Below, piece after piece: positions 1 through 6,736 of a DNA stretch of 11,394 nucleotides. Every line of letters starts with the position of its first letter. Position 1 is the first letter of the stretch. This DNA comes from DATLFI01 sp035524895. GTDB taxonomy: Bacteria > Acidobacteriota > Thermoanaerobaculia > Multivoradales > Multivoraceae. The stretch covers positions 1-11,394 of the forward strand of contig DATLFI010000302.1 of NCBI GenBank assembly GCA_035524895.1, read 5' to 3'. Under the pieces are notes generated by a model. It saw only the letters and a list, made by a program, of their open reading frames with translations, made no database searches and had not been told where the DNA came from. The position numbers were made by a program, and so were the translations under genes.

Positions 1-1
1 G

Positions 2-1177
2 ACGGCCGTGTACACGCGCTTCCGCGACGAGGGTGGCGCGAACGGCGACATCGTCGAGTCGCTCGAGGGCGCGCTGCGCGTCCGGCGAGTAGTCAACAAT
101 TTCGACCAGCGGAATCCGCTCACGCGCAACGCGCTCTACGATCGAGGGCTGCAGCGCGACTTCCGCGCGTTCCTCGACGAGGTTCGCCCCGACGTCGTCC
201 ACGTCCACCACCTGGCGGGTCATTCGCTGGCGCTCGCCGAAGCAGTCCGGGAGCGCAGGATTCCGCTGGTGCTCCAGCTCCAGGACTGGTGGACGGCGTG
301 CGCGCGCGCGAACCTGCTCGACGCGCGCGAGCGGCTGTGCAGCGGACCGGGCCTCGTCAAATGCGGCGACTGCCTACCGCTGACGCGGCTGCGCCCGCGT
401 TGGGTCACGAACGCGGCCCTCTATGCGTTGCGCCGCGGGCTCGCGCGGCGCCTGGTGTTGCGCGCGGACGCCCGCGTCGCCGGCTCCGCCTTCGTGATCG
501 ACAGCCTGCGGCCGCTCGGGACCCTCGGCGACGCTCCCGTCTCGGTGCTGCCGTACGGCGTGCCCCTGGCCGACGAAGCGCGGACGTCGCCGCCGGGCTC
601 ATCGTCACGCTCGGTGCCCCGCCCGGAGCCGCCCGTGCTCCCGCTACGCCTCGGCTTCATCGGTTCGATCCTCCCCCACAAGGGGCTGCACGTCGCCGCC
701 GCCGCGTGCCGTTCCTTGCCGCCGCGATCGGTGACGCTCGAGGTGTGGGGCGACTCCTCCTTCGCCCCCGACTACACCGCGCGGGTGCGCGAGCTCGCGG
801 GCTCGGCGACGGTCCGATTCCACGGGCGCTTCGACGAGCACGAGCGGCGCGCGGTGGTGGAGAGCCTCGACCTTCTCGTCGTGCCTTCGTTGGGCCTCGA
901 GTCGTTCGGCCTCGTCGCCTGGGAGGCGATCCATGCCGGGGTGCCGGTGGTGTGCAGCGACCGGCTGCCACTCGCCGAGGCGGTCAGAGAGGGCGGCTTC
1001 GGCGCGGTGTACGAGGCTCCGAGCTCGGACGAGCTCACGCGCATCCTCGGTGGCGTCGTCGCCGACCCTTCGATCGTCGCCTCCTGGCGCGCGCGGCTGC
1101 CGATGGTCAAGGCCTGGAGCACCCACGCGGCCGAGATCGAGCGCGTGTACGACCAGGTGGTCGCGGCGGCACGATGA
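2..1177 (+). CDS. Glycosyltransferase family 4, 5'-truncated by the window edge
   Basis: The reading frame is open from base 2, and the apparent GTG at 8 is probably internal, because family members carry more of the N-terminal nucleotide-binding half than is seen here. Numbering from that GTG (389 residues): HVHH at 65-68 belongs to the acceptor-side domain; GFIGS (216-220) and HKG (224-226) open the donor-binding domain; the EX7E signature is E298 to E306 (ESFGLVAWE), followed by AGVPVV. These are features of GT-B fold retaining family-4 enzymes, which transfer sugars from nucleotide donors at the cytoplasmic face. A cysteine cluster (C98, C111, C119, C122) follows QDWW at 92-95, where related enzymes usually have HDFW. 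The stop overlaps the next start (ATGA), so the two are translationally coupled. Donor and acceptor cannot be read from sequence. A role in surface polysaccharide assembly is inferred from the neighbours. Confidence 0.9.
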   Translation, partial: TAVYTRFRDEGGANGDIVESLEGALRVRRVVNNFDQRNPLTRNALYDRGLQRDFRAFLDEVRPDVVHVHHLAGHSLALAEAVRERRIPLVLQLQDWWTACARANLLDARERLCSGPGLVKCGDCLPLTRLRPRWVTNAALYALRRGLARRLVLRADARVAGSAFVIDSLRPLGTLGDAPVSVLPYGVPLADEARTSPPGSSSRSVPRPEPPVLPLRLGFIGSILPHKGLHVAAAACRSLPPRSVTLEVWGDSSFAPDYTARVRELAGSATVRFHGRFDEHERRAVVESLDLLVVPSLGLESFGLVAWEAIHAGVPVVCSDRLPLAEAVREGGFGAVYEAPSSDELTRILGGVVADPSIVASWRARLPMVKAWSTHAAEIERVYDQVVAAAR

Positions 1178-2517
1178 GTCGGACGCGCATGGGCGAGCCG
1201 TCACTGCTCGCGAGGCGATTGCGCATCGAAGGGCCCTCGGGGACCTATGCCCGCGCCCGCGCGCACCTCGCCGAGCGCCGCCGGGCGAACCGGTTTCGGC
1301 CGGCACCGGCCGGCTGGGCTCCGCGCGATCCGGTGCCCGTGCTCCACGTCTTCCCCACCTTTCCCACCACGCCGTTCGGTGGCGTCGAGGTGCAGCTCCG
1401 GGCGCGGCTCGACACCGACGACCATCCCTGGGCACTGCTGCGACGTGTCGGCCCGGAGACGTGGCGGCTCGAGGTGAGCGCCGCGGGAGAGCGCGTGTCG
1501 ATCGAGTATCGGGCGCGGCCCGCGGACGCGCTGACCCTGGAGAGCCCGGAGCTCGAGGACCTGGTCCGCGAAGCCGCGCGGCGGGTCGGGGCGCGCATCC
1601 TTCACTTCGAGACCGCGTTGGGGTTTCCGCTGTCGTCGCTTCGCTCGCTGGCGCGACGGGACGCGCCGCTGGTGCTCTCGGTCCACGACTTCGCGCTCTT
1701 CTGCCCGCGCCCGCACCTCTACTCGCCGGAGCTCCGCTCCTTCTGCGAGTACTCGACCGATGCCGCGACCTGTCATCGCTGCCTGCTGCGCTCCTGGCCC
1801 GACGTTGCCGCCGAGGCCCAGGCCAACCGCAGGTCGGTAGTCCCCGCGCTGTTCGAGTCCTGCGCGCGGGTCGTGTTTCCGTCGGAATTCCTGCGGCGGC
1901 AGCACGAGGTCCTGTTCGGGACCGGTACCCTCCGCCGTGCGCTCGTGGTCCCGCCCCTGAGCTCGGACACGGAGGCACCGGCGCGTGGAGGCGGCAGGGT
2001 GCGCCGGGTCGCGTTCCTCGGCGGCGGCCATGTCCACAAGGGCGTCGAGTGTTTCGCGGAGGTCGTCGCCCACACTCGCCGCCTCGACCTGCGCTTCGTG
2101 GTCTACGGCGGCGATCCGCCCGATGGCCTGGAGTCGCTGCGGCGGCTCCCCGCGGTGCGTATCCGCGGGACCTACCTGCCTGGCACGCTCGCACAGCTCC
2201 TGCGCCGTGATGCGATCGACCTAGCGCTGCTCCTGCCCGCGGTTCCGGAGTCGTACTGTCTCGCGTTGGACGAGTGCGTGCTCGCCGGTGTCCCGGTGAT
2301 CGCCCTCGCTCGCGGGGCGCTCTGCGATCGCGTGGGAGAGCTCGAGGCTGGCTGGCTCGTCCCACCCGAGGAGGGCACAGCCGGCGTCGTCGCGAGGCTC
2401 GAGGCGCTGTGCAAAGAGCAAAGGGTCGCGGCGGTCCCGGAGGCGTCTCGTCAGCGGCTCGTCGAGCGCAGGCGCCACACGCTTGAAACCTGGAGCCGGC
2501 TCTACGGGGAGCTGTGA
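1174..2517 (+). CDS. Glycosyltransferase family 4
   Basis: This predicted protein has 447 residues. The start at 1174 is chosen because its ATG overlaps the previous stop (ATGA); ATG 1189 (residue 6) is the alternative. A longer open frame runs upstream, but it is an antiphase shadow of the preceding gene. The N-terminal half shows FGGVEVQ (68-74), the usual glycine-rich loop, and HDFALFCPR (171-179), followed by C191, C200 and C203. The C-terminal half shows FLGGGHVHKG (281-290) and an EX7E pair E359 to E367 (ESYCLALDE), followed by AGVPVI. These are typical GT-B family-4 features. The cysteine cluster matches that in the upstream gene, so the two look like divergent paralogues acting in the same glycan pathway. 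There is no signal peptide or membrane segment, so it is probably cytoplasmic or peripheral. Substrates are unknown. Confidence 0.92.
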   Translation: MSRTRMGEPSLLARRLRIEGPSGTYARARAHLAERRRANRFRPAPAGWAPRDPVPVLHVFPTFPTTPFGGVEVQLRARLDTDDHPWALLRRVGPETWRLEVSAAGERVSIEYRARPADALTLESPELEDLVREAARRVGARILHFETALGFPLSSLRSLARRDAPLVLSVHDFALFCPRPHLYSPELRSFCEYSTDAATCHRCLLRSWPDVAAEAQANRRSVVPALFESCARVVFPSEFLRRQHEVLFGTGTLRRALVVPPLSSDTEAPARGGGRVRRVAFLGGGHVHKGVECFAEVVAHTRRLDLRFVVYGGDPPDGLESLRRLPAVRIRGTYLPGTLAQLLRRDAIDLALLLPAVPESYCLALDECVLAGVPVIALARGALCDRVGELEAGWLVPPEEGTAGVVARLEALCKEQRVAAVPEASRQRLVERRRHTLETWSRLYGEL

Positions 2518-2532
2518 CGAGACGGCCGAGCC

Positions 2533-2554
2533 GGGGATCGACTCGACGATCCCC
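2533..2554. repeat. Perfect 8-bp inverted repeat downstream of the second GT4 gene
   Basis: GGGGATCG at 2533-2540 and CGATCCCC at 2547-2554 are exact reverse complements around a 6-base loop. The repeat lies 15 bases after the glycosyltransferase stop and 48 bases before the sulfotransferase start. No T-run follows, so it is not a textbook intrinsic terminator. It could be an mRNA hairpin for 3'-end protection or partial termination, or a dyad operator. Confidence 0.5.
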
Positions 2555-2570
2555 ATCGAACCGTCCTCGT

Positions 2571-2583
2571 GTGCCAGCGGCAC
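2571..2583. repeat. Small inverted repeat before the sulfotransferase remnant
   Basis: GTGCC at 2571-2575 pairs with GGCAC at 2579-2583 around AGC. It is the second hairpin in the 85-base gap, 19 bases before the proposed GTG start. At 5 bp it could be chance in GC-rich DNA. Confidence 0.25.
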
Positions 2584-2602
2584 GAAACGCTATCGTCCAG
2601 CC

Positions 2603-2800
2603 GTGACAAGGGACGGAGGACCATGGATCGTCGCTGGGATGCACCGCTCCGCCACTTCGCTGGTCGCCTCCTCGCTCGCGGACGCCGGCATCGACCTGGG
2701 CGAGCGGCTGCTGCCGGCCGACGAGCAGAACCGACCGGGCTACTTCGAGGACGTCGACTTCGTCGAGCTCGATCGACGAATGCTCGCGGCCGCCTGCCCA
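2603..2800 (+). pseudogene. Sulfotransferase, 3'-truncated remnant
   Basis: From GTG 2603 the frame encodes about 66 residues that read as the N-terminus of a bacterial sulfotransferase. They begin with a short strand and the P-loop GMHRSATS (residues 12-19), which binds the 5'-phosphosulfate of PAPS; most relatives have GxHRSGTS, so alanine replaces the second glycine. Then come LGERLLPADEQN, RPGYFED and DFVELDRR, the usual follow-on in this family. Near 2800 the similarity stops. The frame stays open to 3196, but that tail is antisense to the membrane glycosyltransferase gene and has no sulfotransferase character. The 3'-phosphate-binding region and most of the usual 250-300+ residues are missing, so catalysis is not expected. 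I see no clear Shine-Dalgarno sequence before the GTG. The gene follows two glycosyltransferases, which suggests it once sulfated their glycan product. Confidence 0.72.
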
Positions 2801-2823
2801 AGGCCTTCCAGCTTCATGGCCTT
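2800..2823. repeat. Inverted repeat at the junction, overlapping the GT-C stop codon
   Basis: AAGGCC at 2800-2805 and GGCCTT at 2818-2823 are reverse complements separated by 12 bases. The right arm overlaps the minus-strand TAA stop (2822-2824), and the left arm lies where sulfotransferase similarity ends. With 6-bp arms and no T-tract, this is weak as a terminator. It is notable mainly for sitting exactly at the apparent breakpoint. Confidence 0.25.
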
Positions 2824-4894
2824 AGTTGGGGACCCGCGGGTCGCACCGCAAGAGAGCGATCCTCCCGAAACCTGCTTCGGGCGCGACACTCCCCTTCCGG
2901 AGCCCGCCCTCCTGTCCGCACTCCCAAGCGAATCGGAAGTCCTTCTTGCAGCCTTGCACAGGATCGCCCAGCTCGGCCACATCGACTCGGAACACGCAGC
3001 CGGTCCTGCCGTCGCACGCGCCTCCCATGGAGGCGGTAGCGTTGCCCCTGTCTGCTCCGCAGTTGCCACCATAGGTCGCTTCGACCACCAGGATCGCGTA
3101 TTCGCCGTCGGGGAAATCGATCGGAACGAACGAGACGTACACGTCGTTGCCGTCCACCAGCACCGCGTCCGGCCGAATCCCCAGCGGGGGGCCTAACTCG
3201 TTGGCGAGCTGTTCTGACGCTGCCGTATCCCAGGAGGGAGCGAAAGCGGACTGTTGGGGACGGAAGATCGCCACCGCGCCGACGCGGTCGACACACTCTG
3301 CCACCCCGGAGAACGTAGCTGGTCGCGATAAGTTCAGCAGCCACTGTCGCGAGCGACATAGCTGAAATCGCTCCTCGCCTTTCGAGACGTCCCAGACCTG
3401 CCATGGATCTCGGTCCCGGCTCTGCCACGTCAGCTTCCACTTCCAGTCATGGTAGTGGCCGAACAGCCCGATGAGGTTGAATTGGTCAACCAAGGTCGCG
3501 CGCGACGTTCCGAACGCCTGCCGGAACGTATCCATCTGCACCTGAAAGAGCCCGGTCGACCGCACACGGTGGCTCGACATCCAAAGACAGCAACTGGCCA
3601 CAACGCAAGCGCTCGTCGCGCCGACCCACAGACCCAGCGAAGCGGCGCGCAATGGAACGAGCCGTCGCACGGACTCGATGCCGGCGAAGAGTGCGATTGT
3701 CACGAAAGGAAATAGGAAGATCTCGTGGCGGAGATGACCACCAAATGGATAGCGCCCCGCTAGCGCAGCGAACAGGTTCAGCAGCACCATCACCGCCAGC
3801 ACTACGAACACGACCATGGCCAGGCTGGCCCTGAACACGCGCCGCGTCGCCAACCACACAGCACCTGCCACCAACCCCACCGCCAGGGCGAGCCAGGTTG
3901 CTCCATCTCCCACATCTGGGCTCATCAACAGCACGAGGCTGCCGGCCGTACGCACTACGAACTCGAGAATCGACTCGTTGCCACTTTCGTAAAGGAAGCC
4001 GGGCAAGTGGTTGAAGCGTTGCACCCACAACTTGACGTGGATGGTGTACGAGATGACCGCGGCAAGCGCCGGAACGCCGAACATCAGGCCTGTCGCCATC
4101 CGGCGGCGCGCGACCTTCCACTCCAGAGCGGCCCTGGCTCGCCAACTCCGCTCGCAACAGCAAAGGACACCCAAGGCCGAAGTCGCCGCCGCAAGAAAGA
4201 AGAACGCCGAATAGTGCGTCACCACCGCCGCCGTCAATGCGACGGAAAACAGCGCCTGCTCTCTCAGTGCCGATCTCTCAGGTGGCGTTCTCAGCCAGCC
4301 CAGGTACGCGCCGAATGCCACCAACAAGAGGGCCACCGCAACTGCGTACGCGCGTACCTCGAGGCCAATTTCGATGGCGTTGCTCGAGAGCCCGAAGGCA
4401 GCTCCTGCCACTACGCCCCACCATCCACTCCCGGTGACCGTCTTCGCGATTCGACCCACCAGGATCGTGGCGACCACGATGGCGCCTATCGAAACGGCGC
4501 GGTAAACGAGCAACGAGGTGCCGAGAGCCTCGACCGCCAACTTGAGCAGCAAATAGAAGAGCGGAGGGTGCGCGTTGTCCTGAACCTCGCGCCAAAAGTT
4601 GGGCCACGACTCCTGCCGGGCAATGAACACGTGCCAAAGGGAGTCGTAGCCGAGGTACTCGCGCGATCCGAACCTGACGAGAAGTAGGGCGGAAAACGCA
4701 GCGACCGCACCCAGAGCAGCGGCCGGCCAAACGCTCGACGCCGGGGTGCGCATCTGCGCCGGACCGGAATCGGCGGCCGCGGAAGCCGCCTCATCAGGTG
4801 CCGCCGTCTCGAGGGGCAACGTCGAAGGTGTCCTGGCAGTCCGGCGCTGCCGGCCAGTTCCACGTCGCCGTCGGGGAGGGCGCGGACCGCTCAC
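2822..4894 (-). CDS. GT-C type membrane glycosyltransferase with C-terminal lectin-like domain
   Basis: This is a predicted 690-residue integral membrane protein. Residues 1-50 are a polar, Arg/Pro/Ala-rich cytoplasmic tail. About ten hydrophobic segments follow between 57 and 439. The first outer loop carries GYDSLWH (82-88) and DNAHPPLFYLL (106-116), with GLEVRAYA at 177-184. This layout is typical of the GT39/PMT and ArnT-like families, which take sugar from polyprenyl-phosphate carriers on the outer face of the membrane; D84 and D106 are candidate catalytic acids. Residues 440-690 are soluble, presumably periplasmic, and end in a cysteine-containing segment resembling SUEL lectins. The GTG start at 4894 is chosen because it overlaps the upstream stop (GTGA) and is preceded by AGGAG with 11 bases between; ATG at 4753 (residue 48) is the alternative and lacks a good ribosome site. 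Acceptor and sugar are unknown. Confidence 0.85.
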   Translation of the reverse strand: MSGPRPPRRRRGTGRQRRTARTPSTLPLETAAPDEAASAAADSGPAQMRTPASSVWPAAALGAVAAFSALLLVRFGSREYLGYDSLWHVFIARQESWPNFWREVQDNAHPPLFYLLLKLAVEALGTSLLVYRAVSIGAIVVATILVGRIAKTVTGSGWWGVVAGAAFGLSSNAIEIGLEVRAYAVAVALLLVAFGAYLGWLRTPPERSALREQALFSVALTAAVVTHYSAFFFLAAATSALGVLCCCERSWRARAALEWKVARRRMATGLMFGVPALAAVISYTIHVKLWVQRFNHLPGFLYESGNESILEFVVRTAGSLVLLMSPDVGDGATWLALAVGLVAGAVWLATRRVFRASLAMVVFVVLAVMVLLNLFAALAGRYPFGGHLRHEIFLFPFVTIALFAGIESVRRLVPLRAASLGLWVGATSACVVASCCLWMSSHRVRSTGLFQVQMDTFRQAFGTSRATLVDQFNLIGLFGHYHDWKWKLTWQSRDRDPWQVWDVSKGEERFQLCRSRQWLLNLSRPATFSGVAECVDRVGAVAIFRPQQSAFAPSWDTAASEQLANELGPPLGIRPDAVLVDGNDVYVSFVPIDFPDGEYAILVVEATYGGNCGADRGNATASMGGACDGRTGCVFRVDVAELGDPVQGCKKDFRFAWECGQEGGLRKGSVAPEAGFGRIALLRCDPRVPN
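2915..3097 (-). other. SUEL/Gal_Lectin-like segment of the GT-C protein
   Basis: Residues 600-660 of the membrane glycosyltransferase contain, in order, EATYGGNCG, ACDGRTGC, LGDPVQGCKKDF and FAWECG. The spacing follows the pattern of SUEL-type galactose-binding lectin domains: A-x-Y-G, then C-x-G-x-x-x-C, then G-D-P, then K-x-F/L, then aromatic-x-C. Five cysteines fall in the segment (612, 627, 633, 649, 659), fewer than the eight usual in animal SUEL domains. The resemblance comes from recalled family patterns, not a search. Confidence 0.5.
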
Positions 4895-6444
4895 GCGGAA
4901 TCCGACTCCTGGGCTATCGCCGGCGTGCCAACACCCGGTGCACGGACGAGCTTCGCAAGCCGGGTGCTACACGCAACAGTGTCTTCGAGAAGCGCATCGA
5001 CGGTGGGTCGGGGTGAGGCAACCAGGAAGATCTGGTACGCGAAGAACCCCCGAGACAGGCGAATCGCCCACGCGTTGAGTCTGACTAGAGCCCGACTTGC
5101 CCGGTTCATTCCCAGCGCCAGAGGAAAGGGTGCCGGCACCCCCTCGATCCGCTCGATCCGAAAGCCGCACTGGTCGAAGAGCGTTCGCAGCGAGCCGAAG
5201 GTGAAGAGCCGCGTGTGCGTGAGATCGAGAATGCCGCGGCGACCGTAATTGAAGTTCCCCAGCACCGCCTGCAGCCGCACCATGCAGAACACGACGTTTC
5301 CGGTGGTCACGATGAACCGGGGGCGACCCTCGAGGCTACGGGATGCCTGTCGTAGGTCGTCGAGAAAGCGCTCCGGCTCCTTCAGATGCTCCACGATGTC
5401 GAGCAGCAGCACGTAGTCGTAATCGCGTAAATCGAGGCCCAACTTCTCCGGCTCCCGCCACAGCGTGAACGAACGAAAAGGCGACGGCTCGACCGGAGGA
5501 AACTGATCGGCCCCGTCCACCACGCAGCCCTTCTTCAGCACCTCGCGCGCGAACTCTCCAGGACCAGAGCCGATGTCGAGCACTGTGGATCCCTCCGGAA
5601 CTTCCCGGAGCGCCATGCTGTGCGAGGACGAGTAACCGAGCTTGAGCTGGTACCGGCGATTGGTCGCATCGACGTCGAACTTGCGGTCGTGCAGCAGGTT
5701 GAGCCCATGAAGGCGGCTCCCGACCGTCGCAAGCAGCACATCCTTCGCGTACTTCAACCCATCGACCCTGCAGATTTCGCTTCCGTAGTAGGTCGGGATC
5801 GGTACCTCTACGATCTTGCTGTCGGCCAGCAACAGCTGGATGATGATCTCGGTATCGAAGTGGAAGACGTCGGCGTTGTACTCGAAAGGGACTTTCCCGA
5901 GAGTCGCCACGCGATAGGCACGGAAGCCAGAGTGGAACTCCGAGAGTCGAGTCCCCAGCAGCCGGTTCTGGAGCCACGTGAGGATCCGATTGCCTACGAG
6001 CTTGTAGAGAGGCATCCCGCCCCTGCGGGCGGCGCCTGGCACCATCATCCTCGAGCCCAACACGGCATCGGCCGTGCCGTCGAGCAGCGGCGCCAGCAGG
6101 TCCGGAATGCTCTCGGGAGCGTACTGGCCGTCCCCGTGCAGCAGGACGACGAAGTCGAAGGCGTGTTTCTGAGCATACGCATAGCCGAGCTTCTGATTCC
6201 CGCCGTAGCCCAGGTTGGTGGGGTTCTGGAGCACGGTGACACGGTGGCCGAGCGAATCGGCGCTCAGCAAGCCGACCTCGAACGTCCGGTCGCGCGAGCT
6301 GTCGTCGATGACCAGTACCTCGGCGCCAAGATCCCATACGCTCGGCGGTATCCTGGACAGCACCTCGGCGAGCGTCGCCTCTGCCTCGTAGGCGACGACG
6401 AAGATCAAAACACGGGGGTCGCGGCCCGGCGTCAGCACACCCAC
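4891..6444 (-). CDS. Bifunctional family-2 glycosyltransferase / class I SAM methyltransferase
   Basis: Two enzymes are fused in 517 residues. Residues 10-250 form a GT-A family-2 transferase of the polyprenyl-phosphate sugar synthase (DPM1-like) kind: VIDDSSRD (45-52), NLGYGGNQ (77-84), HGDGQY (103-108, metal and nucleotide binding), GSRM (130-133) and FHSGFRAYR (170-178). Residues 270-475 form a Rossmann methyltransferase: motif I VLDIGSGPGEF (288-298), LLLDIVEHLKEP (346-357), and DLTHTRLFTFGSL (407-419), typical of family-11/12 methyltransferases. The open frame continues to a TTG at 6579, but those 45 residues are Gly/Arg-rich and not GT2-like. GTG 6444 has GAGG five bases upstream and places the GT2 core near the N-terminus. 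The stop overlaps the GT-C gene start. It probably loads a lipid phosphate with sugar for that enzyme; whether the methyltransferase acts on the sugar or on a later glycan is unknown. Confidence 0.87.
   Translation of the reverse strand: MGVLTPGRDPRVLIFVVAYEAEATLAEVLSRIPPSVWDLGAEVLVIDDSSRDRTFEVGLLSADSLGHRVTVLQNPTNLGYGGNQKLGYAYAQKHAFDFVVLLHGDGQYAPESIPDLLAPLLDGTADAVLGSRMMVPGAARRGGMPLYKLVGNRILTWLQNRLLGTRLSEFHSGFRAYRVATLGKVPFEYNADVFHFDTEIIIQLLLADSKIVEVPIPTYYGSEICRVDGLKYAKDVLLATVGSRLHGLNLLHDRKFDVDATNRRYQLKLGYSSSHSMALREVPEGSTVLDIGSGPGEFAREVLKKGCVVDGADQFPPVEPSPFRSFTLWREPEKLGLDLRDYDYVLLLDIVEHLKEPERFLDDLRQASRSLEGRPRFIVTTGNVVFCMVRLQAVLGNFNYGRRGILDLTHTRLFTFGSLRTLFDQCGFRIERIEGVPAPFPLALGMNRASRALVRLNAWAIRLSRGFFAYQIFLVASPRPTVDALLEDTVACSTRLAKLVRAPGVGTPAIAQESDSA
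4906..4910 (-). promoter_or_regulatory. Ribosome binding site for the GT-C gene
   Basis: AGGAG on the minus strand lies inside the 3' end of the upstream gene, 11 bases before GTG 4894. The spacing is a little long, but it supports the overlapping GTG over the internal ATG at 4753. Confidence 0.4.
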
Positions 6445-6449
6445 CGAAT

Positions 6450-6453
6450 CCTC
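6450..6453 (-). promoter_or_regulatory. Ribosome binding site that decides the GT2/methyltransferase start
   Basis: GAGG lies five bases before GTG 6444. Directly upstream is a 5-bp inverted repeat (TCCGA 6456-6460 / TCGGA 6466-6470) around CCCGC, which could fold next to the ribosome site. A second in-frame GTG follows at 6438. Confidence 0.4.
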
Positions 6454-6565
6454 GCTCCGACCCGCTCGGACGCAACGGTCCTGGTCGATCCCAACCGCCA
6501 CGACGGGCGCCCGCCAGCCGCGCCCCCGGACTTCGGTGTCACCACCACCCCTACAGCCGCCCCCA

Positions 6566-6736
6566 TCATCGTGCTTCAACTTGTTCGAGCTCGCTGTGAG
6601 TGCGACTCACGAGCAGGGTGCGCGCTCCCGCCGAGAAAAGCCGCTCGACACTCCTCGTGGTTCGAACCAACATCAGGTCGAGCGAGCCCGTAAGCACCGC
6701 GAGAATCCGCCGGCTGCTGTCATCGTTTTCAGCCAT
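6566..6736 (-). CDS. Possible small protein (56 residues), unknown function
   Basis: I do not recognise this protein. An ATG at 6736 is preceded by AGGA with nine bases between, a good ribosome site. The frame ends with TGA at 6566, 121 bases before the GT2/methyltransferase start and in the same direction. The product starts with an acidic, polar MAENDDSS, continues as a mixed hydrophobic and arginine stretch (RRILAVLTGSLDLMLVR) that could be an amphipathic helix, and ends charged (SELEQVEAR). It has no cysteine, signal peptide or clear membrane segment. It could be the leader gene of the glycosylation operon, the tail of a degraded gene, or a chance frame. The ribosome site and orientation favour a real gene, but conservation evidence is missing. 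Confidence 0.35.
   Translation of the reverse strand: MAENDDSSRRILAVLTGSLDLMLVRTTRSVERLFSAGARTLLVSRTHSELEQVEAR

Noticed and set aside
289..1173. N-terminal extension of the second GT4 gene
   Set aside because: The extension is out of frame over the first GT4 gene and is Arg/Ala/Gly-rich. The ATGA overlap gives a natural start at 1174.
644..2644. A 666-codon minus-strand open frame
   Set aside because: It lies opposite two well-supported GT4 genes, is dominated by Arg/Ala/Pro/Gly and has no domain signature. Long antisense frames are expected at this GC content.
2603..3196. A continuous 197-residue frame joining the sulfotransferase start to downstream sequence
   Set aside because: After about residue 66 it is simply antisense to the GT-C gene, with no recognisable domain. 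The minus-strand protein there has clear family motifs, so the tail is a read-through artefact.
6445..6579. N-terminal extension of the GT2/methyltransferase to TTG 6579
   Set aside because: The start codon is a rare TTG without a good ribosome site, and the 45 residues are Gly/Arg-rich and not like GT2 N-termini. GTG 6444 has GAGG at five bases.
5620..6693. A 357-codon plus-strand frame opposite the GT2/methyltransferase
   Set aside because: It is antisense to a gene with clear DDS, DGD and SAM-binding motifs and shows no family resemblance of its own.
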